DNA of 64,000 nt from Durusdinium trenchii (taxonomy: Eukaryota > Sar > Dinophyceae > Suessiales > Symbiodiniaceae), in assembly GCA_963970005.1 (NCBI GenBank), contig CAXAMN010021973.1, positions 795,949-859,948 on the forward strand, given 5' to 3'. The translations under genes and the position numbers were made by a program. Positions 39,710 to 49,600 of the stretch are shown here, one piece after another; positions within the stretch are counted from its first letter, which is position 1, and each line of letters begins with the position of its first letter. The notes below the pieces were generated by a model. The model saw nothing but the letters and a program-made list of their open reading frames with translations. It had not been told where the DNA came from and searched no databases.

Positions 39710-40057
39710 GTCATGAGAATTGCGAAGCAGGCCGAGAAGCAGGGCCATGATGTCTACGCGCTGTACAAAACAGCAAAGGTGCAACAAAGAGATTGCCGAA
39801 AAGGCCAGGGCCAGTCCAAAGAAAAGAGGGAAGGCCAGATTGCTGCAAAGGCATGTTCCGAGCGCCGAGCGTGCCACCAACGGGGAGATTGGGAAGGCGA
39901 TGCTATTTGCCCCAAGTTTAACCCGACATGAAGTCCTGGTGGTGAGCCAAGAAAGAAGCACCAAACTCCTTCGAGTCGAGTTGGCCACCGAGTTCAGAGT
40001 TCCTCACTGGCTCTGAAAACTGCCTCCGGTGACCAGGGGTAGCGGTGCCCAGCAGCG

Positions 40058-40468
40058 GTGGAAATCGTAGACTATGGATGCCAGCAAACTGTGATGGGAC
40101 TGACGCCGTTTTTGGCTTGGGAGAAACGTTTGACTGAAAGTGGGCCACTCGTCCGCCAAGACTCAGATGCCGTGTTCCGTTTCGGGAACAATGGCCGGCT
40201 AAAGGCACTCTTTTCCGCTGAAGTGGACATTTGGCTGTTCAACAAAGCAGCCTTCCTTTTTGTCACAGTTGCCGCAGGACAGATGCCCTTACTTTTGGGC
40301 CGGAGCCCACACACCTTCGGCAGCAAACAGTTAGTGGTAGATTTTGTGGCCAATAAGGTCAACTCAGTCACATTAGGTTTGCGCAAGGAAGCGCTGAAGG
40401 AACACGAGGGGCACCTGGTACTTGATCTCATGAACACGACTCTCCCGTTCGCAGGATGCGCCGCATAA
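40058..40468 (+). pseudogene. Cop-2 protease-like remnant
   Basis: 136 codons. EIVDYGCQQTVMG sits where the aspartic protease active site (D-S/T-G-C/A) should be, with Tyr in place of Ser/Thr. FRFGNNGRLKA and AGQMPLLLGRSPHTFGSKQL match the rest of the protease fold in this copia group. The altered active site suggests loss of activity. Confidence 0.65.
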
Positions 40469-40471
40469 TAC

Positions 40472-40729
40472 ATGGCTGTGTCGGCAGGTCGCATCGAATC
40501 ACCAACGCCTTATGACCACTTGACCACGGAAAAAGGTGTTTCCAAAGATCGCATGTTTGCGCTTGACATTGCGCAACTGAAGGACACACTTGCTGACCAA
40601 TGCAAAGAGGATGAGCCAACGCGTAACGCTGTACTAAAGTGGTTTCCTGGACCACGAAACGTGTCCGATGGTCTCACGAAATATATTCCTGTTCAAGATT
40701 CAAGATGTTATGCTTGCCGTGTTTCGTGA
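40472..40729 (+). pseudogene. Cop-2 RNase H C-terminal remnant
   Basis: DRMFALDIAQLKDTLADQC followed by LKWFPGPRNVSDGLTKYI is the end of copia RNase H (the xxADxLTK box as VSDGLTK). It follows directly on the protease fragment, so integrase, RT and most of RNase H were deleted between about 40468 and 40490. Confidence 0.75.
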
Positions 40730-40863
40730 CGGTGCCAATTCCGTTGCTGATGATGTTTGCTGGCTTAATTTCTCTTCTCGCGCCCGGAAAGATATAAAGA
40801 ATCGATGTTTGAATGCTTCTCTTTAAGCGAATGGTGATTGTGTCCAAAAGAAACTGTGGACAG

Positions 40864-41121
40864 TGCGAAATGTGTAAAGCAAAAGGACTTGAACAAAGTC
40901 AAACGCCTTTTCACAGCAAGCAGGTAGGGCGGGTGGGAGCTGAATCGCAGCAGAAAGAAAACAGTATATGGCGAGGAGCCGTCCTCATACGGTTAAAAGC
41001 ATTTGCAGTGGGTGCAGCCCCACTAGATCAACTGGCAGTGGGCTCATCCCCACAACATTACTCTCGCTGTGGGCGCGTCCCCACGTGATTGATTTTGCTG
41101 TGGGTCTATCCCCACTTTACA
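40864..41121 (+). repeat. Cop-2 3' LTR with four hairpin units
   Basis: 258 bp. Units GTGGG-5/6 nt-CCCAC start at 41009, 41039, 41069 and 41100. The stems are invariant and the loops differ, so the pairing seems conserved. Confidence 0.82.
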
Positions 41122-42469
41122 ATTACGTCCTTTAAGGATGCCGAGGCCGAACCTTCTTCAACACAAGTCATGGAAACAGCCCTGGAAGGCGTGTGAAAAC
41201 CTTGGAAACAGCCCTGCCAACACACGGCATCTTCTCTGCCTAGATCTGTCTTTCCATTCTCTGTCTATCTCTGGATCTACTGGTGTACACACCTACGATC
41301 TACCCATCCATCCATCCATCCATCCATCCTTCCTTCCATCCATCCATCCACCCACGGGTCAAGACACAAGTGCTCAAGCTGGCGCCGCAAAATGTCCTAG
41401 GTCCTAGGTTGTAGGGACTACACGTGATCTCCTAGGTCCTAGGGCAACGCCGCCACTGAGGGTCCCAAATGTGTCTTTCTCACAAAGACCGCTGGAGACA
41501 TTCATCCCATCACTGAACTCCTCGAGGGGGCTAGCTTGCACTTTGAATAATCCCGCAGCTGGACTACCCCGTCGTGCACCATCACCACGGCATCTTCGCT
41601 TTCCCGGTGATTCGATTCTTTTCCTGTGACACGATTTGGCAGCTGTGCAAGGGCAGCAACTCCAAGAACCGATTTGGAATGACAGCGTCCGACTGGGGCA
41701 CAAGCATCGCCAATGTACTGTACGGAAGACCGAGTGGGCAAGGTGAACTAACTCCAGAGTCCGGCTGAGCTCACCGATTACATGACCCACAGAGCTTCAG
41801 GGGACCGACCAAAGTCGACAAATCCCACAGGTTATAGTATCGTTCATAAACTGGACCTAGAAACTAAAGACTTGTCAGCTGCAGGGACTGCTGAAACAAC
41901 CAAGTGCTGACGCCGAAGAGGCAGCAACACGCAGAAAACTTGAGGCTAAACGAGGGTATTGGCAAACGACGGCAGTGTGTGTAGCACGAGAGCACGATGT
42001 GGCGCGGTGCCTAGCCGGTGCTCGGGCCGCGGTGGGTTGCAAGTCTCGCGTTGGCACTGCGACTGTGGGTGCACCGCCGTTTCAGGTGACTTTGCCCGAC
42101 TCGAGCCCGGCCCTGACAAGCCAGGCGACGGAGGCATAGGTGACCCCAAACCAGGAGCCGCAGGCACTGCCCGAGTCCGACGTCTTTGAAGAGCCGCAAC
42201 AGGGCCGCAGCAAGACCCAGCCGAGCAACCACAATCTCTGGAAAAAGATTCATCCAATGCATCCATCCATCATTCCTTCCTTCCTTCCTGCCTTCCTTCT
42301 ACATTGCCACCCATCCACCTACCTGATCATCTACCTCTCTCTCGCACATGTTTCCAAGAATCTGCTGGAGAGAGCTTCTTGTCAAGATGTCGTCGGTGGC
42401 CTCGTGGTGCCATAGTGTTGCTAGGGTTGAAAAGGATATCTTTTACTGAAACTGGCCCAGCCTAATGGA
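41122..42469. other. No firm gene; microsatellites
   Basis: CATC runs at about 41307-41352 and a CATC/TTCC run at 42256-42300. CCTAGGTCCTAGG palindromes occur at 41397 and 41432. Further exons of the coiled-coil host gene may lie here on the minus strand but are not recognised. Confidence 0.5.
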
Positions 42470-42570
42470 GGGCTTTCCACACGCGCTCGCTCCTGTTCCA
42501 ACCTCTCTTCCAAAGCTTGGTTCTCCTCCACCAACCTCAGCGTCCCGCCAAAAGCAGCCGCAAGCTGGCA
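42470..42570 (-). CDS. Coiled-coil host gene, exon 4
   Basis: Reads LAAAFGGTLRLVEENQALEE then RLEQERARVESPP, a clear coiled coil. The 3' end may be at the GC after GTGGAAA. Confidence 0.5.
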
Positions 42571-45324
42571 TGCCAAAGTTTAGAACAGCATAGTCATATA
42601 GTGAACAACTAAACTGCAACAAAACCATTGAAAACAGTCTCCCCAAGATAACGCAAACACAGTGTCAAAACGGTTCCCAAGAAACCTCTGCACTTGCCCC
42701 TCTAGCTCATCCAGCTTTGCACTCCGGAGCGTTTGGACCTTGAGCCCCTTGAGCCCTTGCCCTCGCGCCGCTTCGGGCACGGGCGGCGGCGCTTCGGATT
42801 GAAAACGTTGGCTCAATGCCTCGATTCTCTCCAAGAGTTTCTGCAACGCCCGCTGGTCATGCTGCTCCTCGAGAAGTTGCACTCCGGGCATCTCGGTGAA
42901 AAGAGTACCTCGGGTGCCAAGCTGCAGAAACTGAAGGCCCATCACGGACCCCAGTTTTTCAGGATAGATGGAGCCTTGCAAAAATGCCTGGGAAACAAAG
43001 CATGATCACATCAAAGGTCTAGCATGGTCCAACTCTTCCACCAACCAGCAAGGATTGCATCAAACGCCTGCCTTTGTACCTCAAAATTGAAGTCCTAAAA
43101 CCCAACCAGATGGCTTAAAGCTTAGCTTACTTACAGTGTTTTCACCAGCACTATTCAGGGAGGCTGCTATGATCCAAGTCAGGCATGCAGAAATCTGGAT
43201 CTGCAGGCTCAAGCGTCATAGTCATCTGTGAGGTCTGTGCCAAGGCCTCCAAGAGACAAGCTTCTGCGGTGGCCCAATCGTCTTCACCCACTTGCATCGC
43301 ATCGGCGCAGCTTTGTGCCAACTGGGGCAAGAAGGTTGCCAGTATGCCTGGAAAGTCCTCTGACAATTCTTTGGGTGAGTCTTTGGACAGTCTCAAAAGC
43401 CCTGAGCGCAGTTCGCCGGCAGCTTGGGACATGGCACTTTGGAGCAGCCCCAACTTTTGCCTAGCTTCGACATCTTCGCCTTCCCACCCCGACAACAACT
43501 GCACCGGCTGGCTTGCTGCACCACTGGAGCCGCTTGCCCCACTGACCCCACTCGCCCGTGTCGAGGAGGCTGAGGTCGACCAGCCCGAGAGCCGCTCGAC
43601 GTCGGACTCAGACACCTTCGAGGAGGGCTCTACCTGACAGGGCCGTTCCTTTGGGCCTTTGGGAAGCGGGCAGGTCTGTCACAAGAGGAGCTGAATCTAA
43701 TGTGTTCACATTGTGATGTGCATATACCAGGCAAGGAGTTTGCCGGAACGCGGCGCAACAAGCGTTCACTTGTTCGGGTTAAAAATGAACATAGTACGAG
43801 GTGACACGAGGCTCGGGGAAAGGCAAGTGTCCTTCGCTATGCAATTACTGTGTAAGCCCGTAGGCTGATGGGGCAGCGCCCTTCTTTTCAGAGATTGCTA
43901 GATTGTTGTTTTCCTCAAAATGGATATGCTCGGTTCCTGGCGGCATTTTGGAGCCTTTCATATGTCTTGGGAGGCTTGGCTCTTGGGGCGGGTTGTGTCC
44001 GAGAAAATGGAAAGTGTCTTCCACCGTTTCAGTTAGCCAGTCCACTCTCGGCCCCCCCCTTGCCTTCGATATGGTGGTTTTCGTGGGATGCACGTTTGGT
44101 TTTCAAGAATGACCTGTCTGAGAGGATTGTTTGCATCTGCTCGGAGAATGTGGCCTACAGTAATAGACTTACAGTATCTTCCTGTGTCTCCAAAAATCTC
44201 AGAGTTGTTGAATATACACTCCATGCGTGTTTGCTTTTTTGCAGTACGACTTGGTTGGTGTGTGCTCAATCTATGAAAGTTGATGGTATTTTGAGAATTC
44301 GTCTCAGCCCCTTCATCTGAAAAATATCTAGTTTGTTTAGTTCAGATTGAGTGAGTTGGATCACTTCCAGGCTGTACATACGTCTTGATTGTATGTTTGC
44401 TTTGAACACGCGCAGTTTCCAATTTGTAATGGTATGCGCCTTGTCCCAGAAGATCTTGAGTTGTCTGAAAGTTGTCATTCTTTCTGCTGCGTTACTCACC
44501 GTATCTGTCAATAACGATCCTAGCTATACTGGACGACTGTCTCGTGGTGGGACCTTAGTTCCATCTAGATATTTAGTCATGTTAATACATTTTCCGTAGT
44601 TGGGTTTCATGTTGTAGTAGGAGGATTCCACTTCTATTTCGTCGAGCAGTTTATATATAGTATTGAAGGCGTGTGGTCGCCAAAAATCAATGTCGTCAGC
44701 ATAGAGTATTTCTGCAAGAGTGATTCCTTCAAGGGGTTCTTCCTGTTTGGGCGTAGACAGCCTTGTCTTTATGTCTGAGAACATCGTGGACATGAGTAAG
44801 ATGAAGAGATAAGGGGATAAGGATGGATAAGGGACATCCCTGTCTTATGCACCATTCTTTAGCCATAGAAAGACAGCTACAGTAAGCAGTCAAGCTCATT
44901 CAGATATCACCTCAGTGAAGTTACAGTGAGACAATTTGCAGGTTGAACTGTCTTTGCATATGACCTTCTCTACCATCTCTATGTCAACCCTGCCTGCTTC
45001 AGAAGGTCTTCCAACTCTTCCGCTTCAGCCAGCGCCAGGCTCAAGCGCTCCGTTCGCAGGGAGCTTTCATGTAGCGCAGCTCGACGGCTCTGGATTGCCC
45101 TCTGCTGCTGTCGCTCCAGCAGCTGATGCGCGCGTCGGGCGAAGCTGCGGAAGGCCTTCAGGTCAGAAGAAGCCGAATTCGTCTCAGAGTTTTCACCTTT
45201 CTCCCGGAAGTGTTCAAAGACACTTGCCCAGCTTCGCTTCTCCTCTGGAATGGTCTCCGGGGATTGCGGTGACTCATCCTTCTCCTGTGGCCAAGCAAAG
45301 CTCCAAAAGCTTTGAATCATCTTC
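42470..45324 (-). CDS. Unidentified coiled-coil host gene, span of four exons
   Basis: Exons 45324-44994, 43633-43175, 42987 to about 42677 and about 42570-42470 join in phase with AG|G acceptors and GC or GA donors. The protein has a Trp-rich start (IQSFWSFAWPQEK), a basic helical stretch (LERQQQRAIQSRRAALHESS), a Ser-rich linker, Leu/Ala-rich helices, LGSVMGLQFLQLGTRGTLF and a coiled coil LVEENQALEERLEQERARVE. No known family is recognised. Continuous polar coding sequence over four exons and consistent splice sites make it a likely real gene. A LINE fragment lies in its first visible intron. Confidence 0.6.
42677..42987 (-). CDS. Coiled-coil host gene, exon 3
   Basis: Starts after CCCAG|GCATTT and reads AFLQGSIYPEKLGSVMGL, then a helical stretch LQKLLERIEALSQRF. 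The donor is probably GA (CTTGG|GAAC). Confidence 0.55.
43175..43633 (-). CDS. Coiled-coil host gene, exon 2
   Basis: Starts after GTCAG|GTAGAG, ends before a GA donor (TTG|GATC). About 150 codons: a Ser/Gly-rich start followed by Leu-rich helices (LLQSAMSQAAGELRSGLLRL). Confidence 0.6.
43845..44980 (-). mobile_element. 5'-truncated, decayed LINE (non-LTR) fragment
   Basis: On the minus strand RT motifs of non-LTR type appear in order: RQGCPLS then PYLFILLMSTMFSD (broken by a 10-bp duplication near 44813), LAEILYADDIDFW (catalytic YADD), KIFWDKAHTITNWKLRVFKA and LDIFQMKGLRRILKI, the usual LINE RT C-terminus. A further frame ends with RVDWLTETVEDTFHFL. Several stops and frame changes are present. 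It lies within the first visible intron of the coiled-coil host gene, same strand. Confidence 0.8.
44994..45324 (-). CDS. Coiled-coil host gene, exon 1 (first visible)
   Basis: Starts after TGAG|GAAG (or at the ATG just inside), ends CAG before a GC donor. Helical, Gln/Arg/Glu-rich. The LINE fragment begins about a dozen bases beyond the donor. Confidence 0.6.
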
Positions 45325-46477
45325 CTCACATGGCCGCGTATCCCAAATCAGTTTTTCTTACAGTTGTTGTCTTTTTATGTCTCTTTTTTGAGGCTTGTGC
45401 CCTGCTAGAAATATACGGTGACATAGACAGTTAGAGAGAGAGAGAGACAGAGACAAAGAGATAGATACAGTATAAGGAGTGAGAGAGCAGCGTTTGGGTG
45501 GTTGGCTCTTGCATTTCTGCGTTCGGTCCAGTCTTTCTGGCTGGTTTGCTGTCATAATTCTGCACTCACAGCTGAAGCCACAAGGACAAAGCAAAAACTA
45601 ACTAACTATAATTCTACAGTCAGTTGCAGTTGTACTTGCGTCCAGCTTCTGAACGTGGCATGGATAGAGAATTTTTTCATTGTCCCAAGCGGTCGCTCAG
45701 AAAGCGCCCCATGGGTTCTCCTTGCACGTGGCAGCACCCAAACCCACCAATGATTGGTTGGATGCCCAGGCAACACCCGAATTGAATCCGCCGGAGTGCC
45801 TTCGTGAGAAGCCCTCCACGTTGAAGCCTCAGGCAGGAATGCACCACATGGCCGTCGCTCCGGCTCTGTCGCTCGGCCTAATGGCCCTTGGGGCTCCAAC
45901 AGCGTGAGCCCGTGGCGAAAGACTCGCCGGGAATGCACGTGGAAGGGCCGAAACTCGGGCCACCTCGCTAGGACCTTGTGGATGTGGATGCCACGGTCCG
46001 ATTGAAGCTATTAAAGTCGACCAAGTGACTTGCAAAATTGGCAGAAGAGATGGAAAAAAATGTGAGAACGAAGGAACACAGTTTTTAAGTACTTACAATT
46101 CCCCACAAACAAAGCTACTGGGCGGAAGGGGGTGGCTAGCAGCTAATGCATGTCCAAAAGCATAAGGCTTCACAATCGGAGTTGTTGTTGGCTGAAAAAA
46201 TCCCCCACCTCCATGACGAAGGTCCTTTCAGATGGGCGGTGGGCGCGGCCCACACAGTACCCACCGGCATCAGCCTCACCTCAGCAGTGAGCAAATCCCA
46301 AAGGCCTCGCCGGAGGTGGGCCTCACCCTTTCCCAGCCTTCGCACCCTTCGAAGCGGAAACCTCAAAACTTTCTCGACCAAATCGAGTCGAAAGTGCAAA
46401 TTCTAGATCTCATCACAGAAGGTACATTGTAAGAGGTCGCACGCTTGCCTCTTACTTCTAGCTAGTACTTCTGGAGT
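45325..46477. other. Unassigned stretch between two host genes
   Basis: Two minus-strand stretches look protein-like: IHIHKVLARWPEFRPFHVHS (about 46000-45930) and LRRGLWDLLTAEVRLMPVG (about 46330-46240). They might be upstream exons of the coiled-coil gene. A GA/CT run lies at 45430-45490. No family recognised. Confidence 0.35.
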
Positions 46478-46664
46478 TCACATTGTGACCACAGCCATCC
46501 CCATCCTCATCATGTTCCGCTTTAAACCAGCTTCGGGCTTTGCCATGCGCTTTGTCATGGGCTCAGCCTTGGGCTTTCCAGAGCCCTTGGTGCTTCGTCG
46601 CACTGACTTGATCTGCGGTTGGTCGTTGTACATTGACACGACCTGCTCAGTCGTTGTCGCCTGC
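46478..46664 (-). CDS. LIG1: DNA ligase last exon
   Basis: After CAAG|GCAG it reads QATTTEQVVSMYNDQPQIKS, matching the C-terminal box of ligase I (QATTSAQVA..). About 40 basic residues follow before TGA at 46480-46478, a possible nuclear or DNA-binding tail. Confidence 0.8.
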
Positions 46665-49600
46665 CTTGGGCGTGGCGGGCGTAGAGGCTGAGGCTCGCGC
46701 AAGCATCATACGCTGGAAGCAACATGCTGTTCACTCTTGAGTTGATGCACGGGACGTGCAAAAACTAACGTGCTCAATCATGATCAGAAACGCCACAGCA
46801 CAGCCAACGGTTCCTTGCTTTTGCCTGTCGCTTCCCAAAATCTCTTCCGAGCCACTCTGGGCCCTTGTCTGGACGTAAGCGCAGCACTCGAGGAAAGCGA
46901 AGACCAATGGCCTGGGAGAAACACTTGGATTCGACTGGGCTGACAGCGAAATCGACATCCGTAGCTATAGGCTTCAAACGAGTAAGGCCAGGGGGGGCTC
47001 AAAAGAATCGACCAAATTAAGGAAACGATAAAGGCATTGTGAGTGCGCAACAGCACATTGGCTCGTTTCGTTTTCGCTCGAGCCTTCCAGGTTCGCAAGC
47101 TTTGGAGTGGCGACCCTTTCGGCACAAATCTCACCCTTTCCAGCTCAGGGCTGAGAGTCGTCACGCGACGCCATGCCTTAAGTGGCAACCTGTCCGCGAA
47201 AAGTCCGCGGCCGCCTTCGCAGCTTTGCTTCTTGAGTTGGAGCGCACTTCGAGCGGTGCTTCACGTTGGCGCTACCATCAAATTGGTAGCGGCGCCTACG
47301 GGCTCGAGCTCCATACGCTACCTGCGCTGCTTTCGAGATCGCCAAACCGGTGGCTACATCATCGACGAGCGCTACAAATTCCTCCAAAGACAGTTGGGCC
47401 CCCCAGTTCAGCAACAAGCCCTCGGACTACAAAGAACGGCATGCTCGAATCCATCTTTACCAGAAGAAGATAGTGATACAGAAGAAACCCATGGGAGGGA
47501 TCATCAACATCGTCACCAACCTGTCAGGTGTTGCCTGGAAGCAGATCGAGCCTATCGCTGAGGCCATCAGCGATGATAAGGACAATGGCTTCACCAAGCT
47601 CATAGAAGTTCTTGACCGGACCTTCAAGTACGACCAGAGCGTCGAACAACCTCGAGCTTTTGAGAAGTTCTTCTACTCCCTCTCCCGATGTGGTGAACAT
47701 CAGACGTAGATGGCCTATACTGCACTGGGCATCGCGAATGCTTGAGAGAAGTGGAGAAGCATGGCATTGAGTCGCCGACAGAAGTTACTGGATGGCTCCT
47801 GCTTCGTCGAAGTGGCTTGACCCAAGAGCAAAAGCACATGGCGCAATCTCAATGTGGCCCCACCCTGCAGGAGGCCAAAGTTGAAGAAGCCACGCACTAC
47901 CTCTTCGGCCAGGACTACAGAGGCGGAGTTGGTTACAGTCACCACCAACGAGTGGAAATGGCAACAGCCGCTGGAAGAAACCTCGGTCGGCATACACCGC
48001 CTATGACCTCGACGACTTCCCTGAAGAGCTCTATGAAGCTGGCGACGAAGAGCTCGAGACCTATGAGGGTGAAGACTATGAGGGTGCCTACTAGGAGGAA
48101 GACCCCAATGACGAAGAGTACCTCTATGCCGCTCAGGAAGAGACCTACCTGACACGGAAGTGGGGGGAATCTTATATGAATGCGCCCGCCGGCGTTTCGC
48201 AGAACTGACGACGAACCATCGTCGCCCCGACGGACACCAACGCAGCCACCAGCCAACAGAGGCCCTATCCCGAAGGAAAAAGGGTCTAAAGGCAAGTCCA
48301 GATCCCCTGCCCAGAAGGGAGACGCCAAGAGCCGTAGTAGTTGTTTCGGTCCTGTGGGAATTGGGACGCCGCTTTGCCTTTAAATGTTTTCGTGGGCTGG
48401 GTCCTGTGGGCAAGACGACGGCTTTTCTTTAGAAATGATTTCGTGGTGCTAGGCCCTGAAAACCGGGCGCTGCTATTCCCTGTAATTGCTTTCGTGGCGC
48501 CGGGTCCTGTGTGAATCGGGGCACCGCTTTGCCTTTAAATGCTTCTGCGGCCTCTAAAATGCTTTCGTGGGGCAGGACCCTGGAAACCGGGGCGGCGCTA
48601 TTCCCTGTAAGTTTCCTGTCAGAATTGGAGCGCCGCTTTTCCTTTAAATGCTGTCGTGGGGCTGGGTCCTGCGTTCAAGCCGACTGCTTTTCCTTTAAAA
48701 TGCTTTCGCAGGGCTGGCCCCCTTTTAGAATGCTTTCGTGGGGCTGCGCCTTGGAACGGGGACGCTGCTTTCCCTGTGAATGCTTTCGTGGGGCGGGGCC
48801 CTGTGAGAATTGGGGCGGGGCTCTTCCTGTCAAATGCTTTCGTGAGGCTGGTCCTCTGCAATTGGACGGGGCGCTTTTCCTTTAAGCGCTTTCTGGACTC
48901 TGGGAACCGGCTCGGCCTTCCCTGCAATGCAGAGGTAGGATTTATAGACCCCCCTAGTTAAACCGAGTCCACACAGAAAATATATTCGTTTGTTTTTAAT
49001 CATTAGATCAACTTTAAAAAATTCTGAGCATGGTGCAGCTACCATCATCATGCTGCTCATCTCTATCCAATCATGCTGCTCACCTCTCCCAAAGCATGCT
49101 GCCCATCTCAGTTGCCAGCCAATACTCGTCAGCTCATCCCTTCGCGAAACCTATTCAGGCCTCACTTCATCCCTTCTCAAAACCCACGGTATCAACCTTC
49201 ATGGTCTAATGGCCTCATAGCATATTATTCAGGGGGAGTGGACCTCATGAATGGTAACCTCAGACCTTCTGGACCTTGTTGACCTTCTATCTCAGGGTTT
49301 GCATTAACGGCTTTTGTGGGGCTGGGCCCTGGGAACCGGGGCGCCGAACCGGGGCACGATAGCTGGTTTCGTGGGGCTGGGTCCTGGGAATGCTGGCGTT
49401 TCTGGCCTTCCCCTGCCACTTATTCTTGCGCTAGGTTTCGTCAAAATCTGGTGCTATTTTTTGCGCTTCCAGTTGTGCTTTTTCTGGCGCGAAAGTTCGT
49501 CAAATCTGGTGCTATTTTTTGCGCTTCCAGTTCTGCTTTTTCTGGTGCTAAATTTCTTCAAATCTGGTGCTCAATTCGCGCCGCTTCGCGACGGCAACCG

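Larger units (their letters stand above)
38317..41121 (+). mobile_element. Cop-2: internally deleted 2.8-kb copia element
   Basis: Two direct repeats of about 250 bp flank 2.3 kb that keep a gag fragment, a protease-like fragment and the last part of RNase H but no integrase or RT. The LTRs begin TG and end ACA, and a primer-binding site follows the left one. They differ at several positions and by two indels, so the insertion is older than Cop-1. No clear target duplication was found. It must depend on an autonomous relative for movement. Confidence 0.85.

Noticed and set aside
41009-41114. Regular repeats with variable parts that look like a small CRISPR array
   Set aside because: The constant parts are only 5-base inverted stems within an LTR that is duplicated 2.5 kb away, the window is eukaryotic, and no cas genes exist.
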